64,000 nucleotides of DNA from Brevibacillus choshinensis (GTDB lineage Bacteria; Bacillota; Bacilli; Brevibacillales; Brevibacillaceae): positions 3,571,001-3,635,000 of the forward strand of contig NZ_CP069127.1 of the NCBI RefSeq assembly GCF_016811915.1, written 5' to 3'. Position 1 is the stretch's first letter. Each line of letters opens with the position of its first letter. Below are positions 1 to 9,610 of this stretch, piece by piece. The notes beneath the pieces were generated by a model. The model did not search any database, was not told the origin of the DNA, and saw nothing but the letters and a program-made list of their open reading frames with translations. The position numbers were made by a program, and so were the translations under genes.

Positions 1-1089
1 AAACTCTTTGATTTCATCTGGCGTCCGCATCACAGCCGTAGGACGGATCGCCTCGTGCGCATCCTGAGCATTTTCGTTTTTCGCTTGTGTGCGCGGTTCA
101 GACAAAATGTATTCAGGTCCAAACTTCTCCAGGATGTATTCTTTTGCTTCCTCTTGAGCGGTTGCGGAAATGCGTGTGGAGTCCGTACGCATGTAAGTGA
201 TCAGACCGACAGCGCCTTCCTTGTTGCCGACGTCAATCCCTTCATAGAGCTCCTGAGCGATCCTCATCGTCTTGGCCGTACGGAAATTCAGCTTGCGGGC
301 TGCTTCCTGTTGCAAGGAACTGGTGATAAATGGGGGTGCCGGATTGCGTTTGCGCTCCCGTTTCGTCACTTTTTGAACCAAGTACGGCTGATCGGCCATA
401 CGCTTGTAAACTTCCTGAACGTCCGCTTCCGACTTCAGCTCGATCTTTTCATCTCCATAGCCGTAAAACTTCGCTTCAAACTCTTTGCCATTGCTTATCA
501 GCTTGCTCGCGATTGTCCAGTACTCTTCTGGAATGAACTGTTGAATTTCCCGTTCTCGGTCCATAATCAGTTTCACGGTAACGGATTGTACACGACCTGC
601 ACTCAGGCCCTTGCGCACTTTTTTCCACAAAATCGGGCTGATGTTGTAACCAACCAATCTGTCCAAGATGCGGCGTGCCTGCTGCGCATTAACCAAATCC
701 ATATTAATGTGCCTCGGGTGTTTGAAAGCTTCCTTGATGGCATCCTTGGTAATTTCATTAAACACAACACGAAGCGGCTGATCCAAATCCAGCCCCAAGT
801 ATTGTGCAAGATGCCAGGCAATAGCTTCCCCTTCGCGATCCGGGTCGGCCGCCAGATAGACTTTCTTCACTTTTTTGGCGGCATCCTTCAGGGCTTTCAA
901 TACGTCGCCCTTGCCGCGGATGGTTATGTATTTGGGTTCAAAGCCACGTGTAACGTCTACACCTGTTTGGCTCTTCGGGAGATCGCGTACATGACCCATA
1001 GAAGCTTTGACAATATATTTGCTACCCAAGTATTTTCCAATGGTTTTCGCTTTCGCAGGGGATTCTACGATTACGAGCGTGTCAGCCAT
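1..1089 (-). CDS. topA: DNA topoisomerase I, 5' part (cut by window edge)
   Basis: Type IA topoisomerase that relaxes negative supercoils. The first 363 residues are visible and the gene runs off the left edge, so the end of the catalytic core and the zinc-ribbon tail are missing. The N-terminal Toprim domain starts with the [10 protein letters not shown] block (catalytic E9) and has the metal-binding D82-P-D-R-E86 triad. The active-site tyrosine is Y299 in the TYMRTDST motif. The ATG at 1087-1089 follows a GGGGAGG ribosome site about 6 nt upstream. It lies directly downstream of dprA, as in other Bacilli. Identification is firm. Confidence 0.97.
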   Translation of the reverse strand, partial: MADTLVIVESPAKAKTIGKYLGSKYIVKASMGHVRDLPKSQTGVDVTRGFEPKYITIRGKGDVLKALKDAAKKVKKVYLAADPDREGEAIAWHLAQYLGLDLDQPLRVVFNEITKDAIKEAFKHPRHINMDLVNAQQARRILDRLVGYNISPILWKKVRKGLSAGRVQSVTVKLIMDREREIQQFIPEEYWTIASKLISNGKEFEAKFYGYGDEKIELKSEADVQEVYKRMADQPYLVQKVTKRERKRNPAPPFITSSLQQEAARKLNFRTAKTMRIAQELYEGIDVGNKEGAVGLITYMRTDSTRISATAQEEAKEYILEKFGPEYILSEPRTQAKNENAQDAHEAIRPTAVMRTPDEIKEF

Positions 1090-1197
1090 TTTTTTCCTCC
1101 CCTTTTAGTAAGGAATCTTCCCTATTATTAAATATGCTCATCCGATTTGTCAAACACTTGCCGTACTTAGGGAAGACGGAGGAACTGACATACCGCC

Positions 1198-2295
1198 CTA
1201 TCGCTTGGCAAAATACCCGCCAGGAAGGCTGACAATCCTCCCCTTAGTTTCTAATTGAAGAAGGCTGCGATGCATGCTCACTTGAATGTCAGGGCTAAGC
1301 TGCTTCGACAATTCATCCACGTGTACCCCTTCGTACGATAGCGCTGACAGAACGGCTATCTCTCGCTCATCCAGATCAAGAACTTCGGCTGCCGCCTCCA
1401 CGTTTCTGTCATGAACCGGAAGAAGGTGATTCCATTCCTCCAGTACATCCATACTTGATGTTACTAGCTTTGCTCCTTGTTTGATCAAGTTATGCGGCCC
1501 AGCACTCACTAATGAAAAAATGGGTCCAGGAACGGCAAAAACATCCCTTCCCTGTTCTAGCGCACAATCGGCAGTCACCAGTGATCCGCTTCTTTCCGCG
1601 CCTTCTACCACTAAAATACCCAAGGAAAGCCCGCTGATAATCCTGTTTCGCTCAGGAAAGAATCCGGGTAATGGCAGAGTACCTGGCGGATATTCGGATA
1701 CAATCAGGCCAAAAGTCTCAATTTCGCGATACAGCGCGCGGTGCCCGGCGGGATACACCTGATCAATCCCGCATCCAAGAACACCGATGGTCTTTCCCTT
1801 TACTTGCAGGGCTGCCCGATGAGCCTCTCCGTCAATCCCATGCGCCAAACCCGATACAATCACCAATCCGTGCTGACTCAATTCCTTTACCAGATGTGTG
1901 CAGCACGCCCTGCCATAGGGTGTTGGTCTGCGCGATCCAACCACGCCGATCGCAGGCTGGTGCAAGAGCTCGAGTTCACCCTTGGCGAACAGGGTCAAGG
2001 GATTATCCGGCATATGGCGAAGTTTGTCCGGAAATGCTTCATCCAAAAAGCAAATGTAACGGAAATCGGCTTTGTCCCTCTTTTCGACAAGCTTTTGTCC
2101 TGTTTCTTCCTTTATATAGTCTCGGACATGCTTCGAAACCATGGGGGAAAGCTTCCAAAGCTGTTCAACGGATGCCCAGTCCTCTAGTGCTTCGGAAAAG
2201 GATCCGTACCATTCATAAATCGCTCGAATTCGTTTTCTGCCCAGACCTGGCACTACGGACAACAAGTACAGCCAGTCCCTTTCCTCTCTCTTCAT
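1198..2295 (-). CDS. dprA: DNA processing protein DprA/Smf
   Basis: DprA binds incoming single-stranded DNA during transformation and loads RecA. The 365-residue product has an N-terminal helical (SAM-like) domain, a central Rossmann fold with the family signature GVVGSRRPTPYG and the later GIDGEAHRAAL segment, and a C-terminal winged-helix region ending in LPGGYFAKR. The reading frame is open about 40 codons further upstream, but I start at the ATG at 2293-2295 because it has a GGGGAG site at proper spacing and the protein then begins MKREERDW. It sits between sucD and topA, the usual Bacilli order. Confidence 0.95.
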   Translation of the reverse strand: MKREERDWLYLLSVVPGLGRKRIRAIYEWYGSFSEALEDWASVEQLWKLSPMVSKHVRDYIKEETGQKLVEKRDKADFRYICFLDEAFPDKLRHMPDNPLTLFAKGELELLHQPAIGVVGSRRPTPYGRACCTHLVKELSQHGLVIVSGLAHGIDGEAHRAALQVKGKTIGVLGCGIDQVYPAGHRALYREIETFGLIVSEYPPGTLPLPGFFPERNRIISGLSLGILVVEGAERSGSLVTADCALEQGRDVFAVPGPIFSLVSAGPHNLIKQGAKLVTSSMDVLEEWNHLLPVHDRNVEAAAEVLDLDEREIAVLSALSYEGVHVDELSKQLSPDIQVSMHRSLLQLETKGRIVSLPGGYFAKR

Positions 2296-2369
2296 CGATG
2301 TCACTCCCCATCTACATGTAAAAAACGAGTGGTTTCGAGTGCATTGTATCGAAAGACAGAGGGGCACAC

Positions 2370-2401
2370 AAAAAGAAAAGACAGACAAGTCATTGCTTGT
2401 C
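2370..2401 (-). terminator. Terminator after sucCD
   Basis: A GACAAG/CTTGTC stem (2384-2389 with 2396-2401) with a 6-nt loop is followed on the minus strand by a T-rich run ending in TTTTCTTTTT. It lies just past the sucD stop and would end the sucCD transcript ahead of dprA. Confidence 0.6.
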
Positions 2402-2420
2402 CGCCTTTTCCCCAATCATC

Positions 2421-3323
2421 TTATTTGCTCATAACCTTGTCAAGCATGCCGCGTTCTTTCAGCACCTCAACGAGGGTTTCGCCGATAACAGCTGGAGTTT
2501 TTGCTACGCGTACGCCACATTCTTCGAGCTTCGCGATTTTTTCTGCAGCTGTACCTTTACCACCGGAAATGATCGCACCAGCGTGGCCCATGCGTTTTCC
2601 TGGAGGTGCAGTTTGTCCGCCGATGAAGCCTACAACTGGCTTCTTCATGTTTGCTGCGATCCATTCAGCAGCTTCTTCTTCTGCTGTACCGCCGATTTCA
2701 CCAATCATGATAACCGCTTCAGTGTCTGGATCTTCGTTGAACATTTTCAGTACATCGATGAATTCCATCCCTTTAACAGGGTCTCCACCGATACCAACAG
2801 CAGTGGATTGACCAATGCCGCGAGTGGAAGTTTGGTGTACTGCTTCATACGTCAAGGTACCGGAACGGGATACGATACCCACTTTACCTGGAGTATGGAT
2901 GTAACCAGGCATGATACCGATTTTGCACTCGCCTGGAGTGATTACGCCTGGGCAGTTAGGGCCTACCAGAAGGGTTTTCTTACCTTCCATGTAGCGTTTC
3001 ACTTTAACCATGTCCAAAACTGGAATACCCTCTGTAATGCAGATAACCAGATCCAGTTCAGCGTCAACCGCTTCCATGATTGCGTCAGCTGCAAAAGGAG
3101 GTGCTACGTAGATAACGGACGCATTTGCGCCAGTTTTTGCTACTGCTTCTGCCACTGTGTTGAAAATTGGAATACCGTCAACTTCAGTGCCACCCTTACC
3201 AGGTGTTACACCGCCCACCATTTGAGTACCGTATTCAACGGCTCCGCGAGTGTGGAACAGACCAGTTGCACCCGTAATCCCTTGTGTAATGACTTTTGTA
3301 TTTTTATTAACGAGAATACTCAT
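2421..3323 (-). CDS. sucD: Succinyl-CoA synthetase (ADP-forming) alpha subunit
   Basis: Alpha subunit of succinyl-CoA ligase, the substrate-level phosphorylation step of the TCA cycle. The 300-residue protein has the normal length. It shows the N-terminal CoA-binding fold (TQGITGATG, residues 13-21) and the phospho-histidine H247 in the motif [17 protein letters not shown]. An AGGTGGG ribosome site precedes the ATG. It is 43 nt downstream of sucC in the same operon, and the two subunits form the enzyme complex in the cytoplasm. Confidence 0.98.
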   Translation of the reverse strand: MSILVNKNTKVITQGITGATGLFHTRGAVEYGTQMVGGVTPGKGGTEVDGIPIFNTVAEAVAKTGANASVIYVAPPFAADAIMEAVDAELDLVICITEGIPVLDMVKVKRYMEGKKTLLVGPNCPGVITPGECKIGIMPGYIHTPGKVGIVSRSGTLTYEAVHQTSTRGIGQSTAVGIGGDPVKGMEFIDVLKMFNEDPDTEAVIMIGEIGGTAEEEAAEWIAANMKKPVVGFIGGQTAPPGKRMGHAGAIISGGKGTAAEKIAKLEECGVRVAKTPAVIGETLVEVLKERGMLDKVMSK

Positions 3324-3366
3324 CGCGTATTATTCCCACCTTTTTTTGACGTATCAACTACCTAGA

Positions 3367-4527
3367 TTACTTCACCAAAGATACGATTTTTTCAGCGCCG
3401 TCTGCCATGGATTCAGCAGCTACGATGTTCAAACCGGACTCATTGAGGATTTTCTTACCGAGGTCAACGTTCGTGCCTTCAAGACGAACTACCAGCGGTT
3501 TGTCCAATTTGATTTGTTTTGCAGCGTTGACAACACCGTTTGCAATGACATCACACTTCATGATACCGCCGAAAATGTTAACGAAGATCCCTTTAACTTT
3601 TTCGTCGCGAAGAATGATTTTAAACGCTTCGGTTACTTTCTCTTCAGTAGCTCCGCCGCCAACGTCAAGGAAGTTAGCAGGATCTCCACCGTAGAACTTC
3701 ACGATGTCCATCGTAGCCATTGCCAGACCAGCACCGTTTACCATGCAACCGATGTTACCATCGAGAGCGATGTAGGACAGGTCAAATTTGGAAGCTTCGA
3801 TTTCTTTCTCATCTTCTTCATCCAGATCGCGCAGAGCTACGATGTCAGGGTGACGATACAGAGCGTTGCTGTCGAAGTTCAGTTTCGCATCGAGTGCCAT
3901 AACTTCACCGTCGCCAGTAACTACCAGTGGGTTAATTTCAGCGATCGAACAATCTTTGTCAACAAATGCTTGGTACAAGCTCATCATGAACTTGGCAGCT
4001 TTGTTGATCTGCTCTTTTGGAATGTTGATTGCGTAAGCCAGACGGCGTGCTTGGAAAGCATTCAGACCGGTAACTGGATCGATTACTTCTTTGAAGATTT
4101 TTTCTGGAGAGTGAGCAGCTACTTCTTCAATTTCAGTACCGCCCTCTTCAGAAGCCATCATTACTACGCTGCCGGTTGCGCGGTCAACAACAACACCCAC
4201 GTAGTATTCTTTTTTAATGTCGCAGCCTTGTTCGATCAGAAGGCGCTTTACTTCTTTACCTTCTGGACCTGTTTGGTGAGTAACCAGTACTTTGCCAAGG
4301 ATTTCCTGGGCATATGTACGAGCTTCATCCAGATTTTTTGCCACTTTCACGCCGCCCGCTTTACCGCGTCCTCCTGCGTGAATTTGCGCTTTTACCACAA
4401 CTACTTGGGTGCCCAGTTCTTTTGCTGCTTCTACAGCTTCATCCACTGTGAAAGCAACGCGACCTTCAGGAACTTTCACACCGTACTGCTTAAGTATCTC
4501 TTTACCTTGATACTCATGAATGTTCAT
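3367..4527 (-). CDS. sucC: Succinyl-CoA synthetase (ADP-forming) beta subunit
   Basis: Beta subunit of succinyl-CoA ligase, which carries the nucleotide-binding ATP-grasp domain and the C-terminal CoA-ligase flavodoxin-like domain. It is 386 residues, the standard length, and starts [16 protein letters not shown]. The ATG at 4525-4527 is preceded by AGGAGG at ideal spacing, so the longer open frame upstream is not used. [11 protein letters not shown] in the C-terminal half is a strong family block. Operon partner of sucD. Confidence 0.98.
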   Translation of the reverse strand: MNIHEYQGKEILKQYGVKVPEGRVAFTVDEAVEAAKELGTQVVVVKAQIHAGGRGKAGGVKVAKNLDEARTYAQEILGKVLVTHQTGPEGKEVKRLLIEQGCDIKKEYYVGVVVDRATGSVVMMASEEGGTEIEEVAAHSPEKIFKEVIDPVTGLNAFQARRLAYAINIPKEQINKAAKFMMSLYQAFVDKDCSIAEINPLVVTGDGEVMALDAKLNFDSNALYRHPDIVALRDLDEEDEKEIEASKFDLSYIALDGNIGCMVNGAGLAMATMDIVKFYGGDPANFLDVGGGATEEKVTEAFKIILRDEKVKGIFVNIFGGIMKCDVIANGVVNAAKQIKLDKPLVVRLEGTNVDLGKKILNESGLNIVAAESMADGAEKIVSLVK

Positions 4528-4713
4528 TCTCCATCCTCCTATGGCAGATAAAGATCGGCAGGCCAAATGACTGATACATAAACAAATGTCTGTTCCAGTC
4601 CTAACCGCCACTATCAGTGCAACAGTAACTATTCTACGACAAAAATCGCAAAAGTGGTAGTCATATGTTCTCTTTATCGTGACCATAATTGTTCAGATTC
4701 ATGAGGGTGTTCC

Positions 4714-5775
4714 TTATTTTTGCGTATGTTCTAGTAATTTCCATATCGCTTTTTGCACTTGATTATGTGCATACCACTTGTCGTTTATTCGGAAATGACG
4801 CGCATAAAAGATGACGGTTTGGTCATTATCGCCTATCCGGAAATGAATTCTGTACTCCTCTGGCCCAATCTCTTGCTGCGGCCGGTCTACAAGCTGCACT
4901 CCCGTCTTAAGCAAGCGAACTGCCTGATGAGCAATTCCCTGCTCGACGGTGCTTTGAGTCACATCCAAGTCCAGGTTGTCTACCCGCATGTCACCTGTCG
5001 CTTCCACTCGAATTTTTGTTGCCTTAAAAAGTTTTTCGATGGACGGGGCTTCCTTTTCCCTCGGCAGCAAATATTCCGTCAATGTCGAGAACATCTGCCC
5101 GTCGACGTGGTAAAAATGCTGATCCCTGCCGAAAGGTATCGTAATGAGCGTAGGCGTCAAAATCGTAATATCAATCGGTCTGTCCGAAGAGTTGATGCGC
5201 AATTTGTAGTTGGGATACAAAGGGTGCTGATTCACAGTGTGGTCGCTTTCGGGCACTGCTTTCTGCAGAACGCTTTGGATGAATGTCTTTTCGCTTTCCT
5301 CCAACACTCTCGACTGAGACAGATCGTCAGCACTCAGCAGGATGTTTTCACTGTTTCTTGGCAAAAGGCCTTTGCCGGTCAAACGATGCACCCATTGGTA
5401 GAACGTAATGGCTCCAGTACCTCGATACGTGTTCTCTCCGAATTGGCTCGCCTTTTCTCCGACTGATACCACCAGAGGGGCAAGCTGCTTTCTGTACAAT
5501 ACCAGGGTGAAACGAACTTCGTCCTGTTTCAGTGGGTCTCTCGATAGCTGGAGGTCTTTCCCTTGATTTTGCAGCTCCTTTAAAAATTCAGGCAATTCCA
5601 GCGAGACCTCTTGGCCATCTGTAGACATGACCGTTACTTTTTCAACCGAGCCCAGCTCTGTACCAATTTGTTCCCTCATGTCCGCTTGGGTCACCTTTGA
5701 ATCCTGGGCACAGCCGGTAATGACCGAGCAGGCAACTACGATGGATAACAGATAGGCACGTAAAGACGATTTCAT
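4714..5775 (-). CDS. Predicted lipoprotein, family not recognised
   Basis: A 353-residue protein beginning with a short basic stretch, a hydrophobic signal segment and a lipobox (VITGC), so it is predicted to be exported and anchored to the outer face of the membrane. I do not recognise a catalytic motif. The body alternates charged and beta-type segments, with two similar-looking passages of the pattern 'I-RVEATGDMRVD' and 'YRIHFRIGDNDQTVIFY'. Start chosen at the ATG 5773-5775, which has AGGAGG 9 nt upstream. An in-frame ATG six codons earlier lacks such a site. It opens the accessory block between sucC and yraN and ends 41 nt after the AlbA_2 gene's stop, so the two may be co-transcribed. 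Confidence 0.75.
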   Translation of the reverse strand: MKSSLRAYLLSIVVACSVITGCAQDSKVTQADMREQIGTELGSVEKVTVMSTDGQEVSLELPEFLKELQNQGKDLQLSRDPLKQDEVRFTLVLYRKQLAPLVVSVGEKASQFGENTYRGTGAITFYQWVHRLTGKGLLPRNSENILLSADDLSQSRVLEESEKTFIQSVLQKAVPESDHTVNQHPLYPNYKLRINSSDRPIDITILTPTLITIPFGRDQHFYHVDGQMFSTLTEYLLPREKEAPSIEKLFKATKIRVEATGDMRVDNLDLDVTQSTVEQGIAHQAVRLLKTGVQLVDRPQQEIGPEEYRIHFRIGDNDQTVIFYARHFRINDKWYAHNQVQKAIWKLLEHTQK

Positions 5776-5816
5776 GCAGCAAACCTCCTTCATGTATGCA
5801 ATCCTCTCAGATCTTG

Positions 5817-6710
5817 CTACAGAAGTCCCAAACGACGGCTGATTTCACTGCCGAGCTTTCTTTTTACGTATATTTCACCAATCTGATGGGGGTCCTTCAC
5901 GATGACGGAACGATTATTTGTACGGATGACCACATATTTTTCACCATTCTTGTCCAATCCACAGATCAATTCTGAGGAGACTTCCACAAAAATGGCGACG
6001 ACGTAGAGATCCTGCACTTTTTTTAGCGTGATTTTCGGAAATGGCGACAGAAGTGGTGCTGTTTTATCCTGAATGTATTGAGTGATGGCCAGCAAGTACT
6101 TATCGGGATCCCCGTACTGCTCAATTTCGTGATTGACGCCCATAATATTGCCTTCGTCTGTGATTCCGAGGAACAAATTTCCATTGTTTGAATTCGCAAA
6201 CGCCACAATCGTCTTGATGATCCCGTTTTTCGACAATAGGAAGTCGCGTTTGAATTCAATCATGTCATTTTCACCAAGCTGTGTAGCGATGGTAGGATCA
6301 TCGACCCTGCCCAAATAGCGAAATCTGCTGATTGCCCCAAGCCGATACACATATTCTTCAAATATATCAGCGGAAAGGGAAAGGTCTTCCAAAACGGCAT
6401 CGGTGTTCTGCCACAATTTATACGTTTGAGGGGAGAAGCACATGTCAAATAAAACAGTACTTCCTAATGAACGGATGTTCATCCCGATAGCAGCAGGCTG
6501 TATGACTGCTGAGCTGTACGGCGGGTCACTTTCCACTTCCATTACTCCAGAGTGAAGCAGGTAATCAAAGTAATGCCTGGGTAACGAAACCTGTTGTTTG
6601 AGAAGTTCCCGCCCGGGATGTGAGCGTCTCGACTCCTGGTAAAAATCAAAATGAACCGCTTTTTCTTCCACTCTGGCTACGACCGCTATAAATGAACAAT
6701 TATGGCGCAT
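5817..6710 (-). CDS. AlbA_2 (Schlafen-like) domain protein
   Basis: 297 residues. The N-terminal half (about 1-140) is not recognised. The C-terminal half carries an AlbA_2 putative DNA/nucleotide-binding domain, seen as LGENDMIEFKRDF, then IVAFANSNNGNLFLGITDEG, a pattern that is diagnostic for the family. Proteins with this domain are often annotated as transcriptional regulators or ATP-binding proteins, and a specific role cannot be given here. An AGGGG site precedes the ATG. It lies just upstream of the lipoprotein gene and could form a two-gene unit with it. Confidence 0.8.
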   Translation of the reverse strand: MRHNCSFIAVVARVEEKAVHFDFYQESRRSHPGRELLKQQVSLPRHYFDYLLHSGVMEVESDPPYSSAVIQPAAIGMNIRSLGSTVLFDMCFSPQTYKLWQNTDAVLEDLSLSADIFEEYVYRLGAISRFRYLGRVDDPTIATQLGENDMIEFKRDFLLSKNGIIKTIVAFANSNNGNLFLGITDEGNIMGVNHEIEQYGDPDKYLLAITQYIQDKTAPLLSPFPKITLKKVQDLYVVAIFVEVSSELICGLDKNGEKYVVIRTNNRSVIVKDPHQIGEIYVKRKLGSEISRRLGLL

Positions 6711-6796
6711 GGTACCCCTCGTTCTTTTGAATTAGCTACTCTTGGTTCGTTGGTCATATTTTACAGTAAGCAAAGAAAGGTTGACTAGTCATTTTT

Positions 6797-7129
6797 CTAC
6801 GATTGATAGGCGTTCAAAATGGTCTGCAGCTTCAGGGAATGGCCGATATCTCCATTGATTTTCAACTTCCCCAGCATAAAGGCTGCCGTCGGATTCAGCG
6901 TTCCTTCCACGAGCTTGATAAAGTTCGCATCTGACAGCTCCAACGTGCATTTCGCTTCATCCGGCGTTCCTTTCGAATAGGTGGCGTGGTTTCCTGCGAA
7001 AGTCACTTGATACTGACCCCCATCGTCGCCGCTCAACAAAAAGTGATAAATGGCATGAAAGCCTTGAATGGCGTGCGGATTGGCATTTATTTTTTCAGAT
7101 AGTGCGCGCAATGTTTGTTCGACTGTCAT
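6797..7129 (-). CDS. SCP2 sterol-binding domain protein
   Basis: A stand-alone 110-residue SCP2-like lipid-binding domain. The hallmark pattern is present: an acidic beta-hairpin start (YQVTFAGNHATYSKG), then CTLELSDANFIKLVEGTLNPTAAFMLGKLKINGDIG, typical of the SCP2 fold. It has no signal peptide, so it is cytosolic. In other bacteria such domains occur alone or fused to acyl-CoA enzymes and the ligand is usually unknown. Monocistronic by appearance, about 87 nt downstream of the AlbA_2 start. Confidence 0.85.
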   Translation of the reverse strand: MTVEQTLRALSEKINANPHAIQGFHAIYHFLLSGDDGGQYQVTFAGNHATYSKGTPDEAKCTLELSDANFIKLVEGTLNPTAAFMLGKLKINGDIGHSLKLQTILNAYQS

Positions 7130-7201
7130 ACAATTCCCTCTCTTTCTTACACTTTTATTGTCCCTACTATTCTAAAAGAACTTCTGTCCTACCGCGAGCA
7201 A

Positions 7202-7231
7202 TAAAAAAAGAAAAGCCGGAAATTCCGGCTT
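7202..7231 (-). terminator. Intrinsic terminator of the ybjQ-type gene
   Basis: AAGCCGG/CCGGCTT inverted repeat with a 5-nt AT loop overlaps the stop codon of the YbjQ gene and is followed on the minus strand by CTTTTTTTATT. Confidence 0.75.
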
Positions 7232-7544
7232 ACTTGACACGTACAGCTGTTCCGGTCGCAATCACCATCATCATGCCTTCTCGCAGTGTTTCAAAGTCCA
7301 GGTCCACACCGATCACAGCGTTGGCGCCTAGGGATCTCGCCTTTTCTTTCATTTCACGGATCGCGACTTCGCGTCCTTCTGCCAATTTATTTTCATACGT
7401 GCCGCTTCTACCGCCAATGATATCCGTGATTCCGGCCAAAAAATCACGAACAACGTTAGCCCCCATAATCACTTCACCGCTGACAATGTCCAGATATGCC
7501 TCAATTTCTTTCCCTTGCAACGTACTTGTGGTCGATATAATCAT
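7230..7544 (-). CDS. YbjQ/UPF0145 family protein
   Basis: 104-residue member of the YbjQ (UPF0145) family, small oligomeric proteins of unknown function. Seen: MIISTTSTLQGKEI at the start, GANVVRDFLAGITDIIGGRSG in the middle and ARSLGANAVIGVDLDF near the end, all conserved family blocks. The ATG at 7542-7544 has a GGGAGG site 8 nt upstream. A TTG two codons earlier is also in frame but sits too close to that site. Appears to be a single-gene unit with its own terminator. Confidence 0.9.
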   Translation of the reverse strand: MIISTTSTLQGKEIEAYLDIVSGEVIMGANVVRDFLAGITDIIGGRSGTYENKLAEGREVAIREMKEKARSLGANAVIGVDLDFETLREGMMMVIATGTAVRVK

Positions 7545-7695
7545 AGTCAAAGCCTCCCTAAATCTTCAGTTGTTTGCTTCTCTTCTGTTTACGAATGGGA
7601 ACCTTACAAGTTACATTTTTCCACTCCAGTACAGAACTTATCATCATTGAGTGTATGCTTGTACTACCCCTAGTATTCCTGCAAGCCCTCTTCGT

Positions 7696-8502
7696 TTACG
7701 GAGCGAGGGATGTTTTTTTCTTTTTCGCATCGGTAGATAAAAGGCTCGCTTTTGCGATATGATCCCGTAATGTTTTTGCGAAGAAATCGGGTTCTCGAAA
7801 TCCATCAATATGCCCAACTGCAGCGGAGACGGTAACTTTGTAAATCTCTGCAGGTTGGATGATGGCCTCCATCCATCGTTGTGCTTTTTCTTCCGATCCT
7901 GTCGTGAGCAATATAAACTCATCACCTGCATACCTGCACACATGGTCTGAGTCCTCTTCCATCAAAGAAGAAAGCAGGGAGGAGAAGCTGCGGATCACAT
8001 CGTCACCAAATGGATGACCGTACTGTTTGTTGATTAGTCCGAAGTCGTTCACATCTATAAACATCAAATGGAAAGGTTTTTTCTCCTCCAGCCATTTTTC
8101 ACCGATATCAAGTATGTAAGGAGCACGGTACAATCCTGTCAAAGGATCGAGAAATTCGGCCAATTTCATCTGGATGGCCTCTTTCGTTACGACACCAACC
8201 CATTCTTCTTGATTCATGACAAGCAGCAGTTCCCCTTCCCCCTCATGCAGAAGGCGATGTGCATCCCATATGTTTCGTTCTGGAGCCATTCGCATTGGCG
8301 GCTCATCCATGGCATCCGCAACGATTCGATTGGGATGTGCCGAGCCAACATGACGAGATGTTACAATCCCCATCAGCTCTCCGTGGTCCACGACAACCAA
8401 ATAGTTTGTGCTGTACTCCTTCATCTGTTCGGCTGCGTGAGAGACACTTTTGTCAGATGTAATGGTAACAGCGCTTGTTGTCATGATTTCGGAGATTTTC
8501 AT
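7696..8502 (-). CDS. CBS-pair plus GGDEF domain protein (putative diguanylate cyclase)
   Basis: 268 residues. Residues 1-115 form two CBS domains (start MKISEIMTTSAVTI, second copy around 60-115), which bind adenosine nucleotides in other proteins. Residues about 117-260 are a GGDEF domain: DPLTGLYRA at its start, FIDVNDFGLIN, and the signature as RYAGDEF. A-G-D-E-F instead of G-G-D-E-F is compatible with activity in several known cyclases. It has no membrane segment. Its ATG overlaps the stop of the preceding gene (ATGA), indicating translational coupling. Predicted to make cyclic di-GMP in response to a nucleotide signal (inference). Confidence 0.88.
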   Translation of the reverse strand: MKISEIMTTSAVTITSDKSVSHAAEQMKEYSTNYLVVVDHGELMGIVTSRHVGSAHPNRIVADAMDEPPMRMAPERNIWDAHRLLHEGEGELLLVMNQEEWVGVVTKEAIQMKLAEFLDPLTGLYRAPYILDIGEKWLEEKKPFHLMFIDVNDFGLINKQYGHPFGDDVIRSFSSLLSSLMEEDSDHVCRYAGDEFILLTTGSEEKAQRWMEAIIQPAEIYKVTVSAAVGHIDGFREPDFFAKTLRDHIAKASLLSTDAKKKKTSLAP

Positions 8503-8855
8503 AACAAGTCCACCTCTCGTTGAACCGACATTGCTATTTTCAATTCGGAACGAAGAACCATCGAATCACTTATCATTCGCTCTGCTTCTTCCAAAATAAT
8601 GTTCATTAATAATTTTTCATCGATCATCTGCAGTAATGAATTTCGTAGAAGAACCGCTTCAATCTTCGGATGATCCATTTTCATGAGGGTAAATTGCTCT
8701 GGTGAAAGCGCTTCTGCCATTCGCCTCGCTGCTTCTGGCCCAATGGGAGCTTTCCTGCCGATGATGAGCATGTCCTGCATCGGTGGTACTTCAAATTCAG
8801 AGATTTTCAACGTTAAGGTTGCTTTCCTGGACGAGACATTGTGATCACCTATCAT
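8499..8855 (-). CDS. Unrecognised protein in cyclic-di-GMP operon
   Basis: 118 residues with no family I recognise. The N-terminal third is beta-rich (SSRKATLTLKISEFEVPP), the middle carries GRKAPIGPEAARRMAEAL, and the C-terminal third is a long amphipathic helix (LLMNIILEEAERMISDSM). Start set at the ATG 8853-8855 because GGAGG lies 8 nt upstream; the frame is open ten codons further. It lies between the EAL and CBS-GGDEF genes and overlaps the latter by 4 nt, so it probably acts with one of them, for example as an adaptor. This is inference only. Confidence 0.7.
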   Translation of the reverse strand: MIGDHNVSSRKATLTLKISEFEVPPMQDMLIIGRKAPIGPEAARRMAEALSPEQFTLMKMDHPKIEAVLLRNSLLQMIDEKLLMNIILEEAERMISDSMVLRSELKIAMSVQREVDLL

Positions 8856-8887
8856 TTGTATACCTCCATTCCATCCGGGCATCAATC

Positions 8888-9610
8888 TTACTCGCCTAGT
8901 AAGCTACCGGGCTTTCCGAATAAATACCCTTGCCCAATCGCGACCCCAAGCGATGCCGCGCAAGCAAAATCCTCCTCTTCTTCCACTCCTTCTAGAATCA
9001 GTTGTGCTCCATCCTTGCAATACTCTACAAGCAACCTAACTACTTTTTGCTTTTCCAGCGACTCTGATAGATTCTGGGAAAAGAATCGGTCGATTTTTAT
9101 GTAATCAGGGGCTATCTCGAGTATTTTCCGGAAGGTTGTCGTGCCTTCTCCCACATCATCAAGCGCGATCAAAATGCCGGCTTTGCGCAGTTCGTCAATG
9201 CGCTCTAGAAAAACTGGTTCGTTCCATACTTTCCCTTCCATAATCGATTCGTTGATTTCCAAAACAATCTGGTTCAGGTACGGTTTAAAATCTCGCGCGA
9301 TTCCCTGAATGAATGCCGGAAAAGAGTCTTCTACGATTGTGGAAGGAAAGATATTGACAAACAACAACTCATTCGTGCACCGATCTGGCGATTGAAAGAA
9401 GGACAAGAGCGCATATTGCAAAGAGCGAGTATCGAGTTCGAGCAACTCGTTCTTTTCTTTTGCTGTCTGGAACAAAGCCTCTGGGTTGACAGCCTGCTTG
9501 CTCCGGAGTAGAGCTTCATAACCTAAGCGATTTTTCCCTGGAAGGTCGCATATCGGCTGAAATGCATGGTAATATTCCTCTTTTTGAAATAACTTCGCAA
9601 TGCTTTCCAT
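8888..9610 (-). CDS. EAL domain protein (putative cyclic-di-GMP phosphodiesterase)
   Basis: 240-residue stand-alone EAL domain. The catalytic signatures are all readable: GYEALLR, FVNIFP (metal Asn), LEINE, ALDDVGEG in place of the commoner DDFGxG, YIKIDR, EGVE and GQGYLFGKP. The metal ligands and catalytic Glu therefore appear intact and hydrolysis of cyclic di-GMP to pGpG is likely. No signal or membrane segment. Its ATG overlaps the stop of the upstream small gene by one base (TGATG). It sits in the same operon as the CBS-GGDEF protein, giving an opposed make/break pair. Confidence 0.9.
   Translation of the reverse strand: MESIAKLFQKEEYYHAFQPICDLPGKNRLGYEALLRSKQAVNPEALFQTAKEKNELLELDTRSLQYALLSFFQSPDRCTNELLFVNIFPSTIVEDSFPAFIQGIARDFKPYLNQIVLEINESIMEGKVWNEPVFLERIDELRKAGILIALDDVGEGTTTFRKILEIAPDYIKIDRFFSQNLSESLEKQKVVRLLVEYCKDGAQLILEGVEEEEDFACAASLGVAIGQGYLFGKPGSLLGE

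Noticed and set aside
7644..7943. A 99-codon minus-strand frame overlapping the end of the CBS-GGDEF gene
   Set aside because: It lies out of frame inside the GGDEF domain and has no ribosome site.
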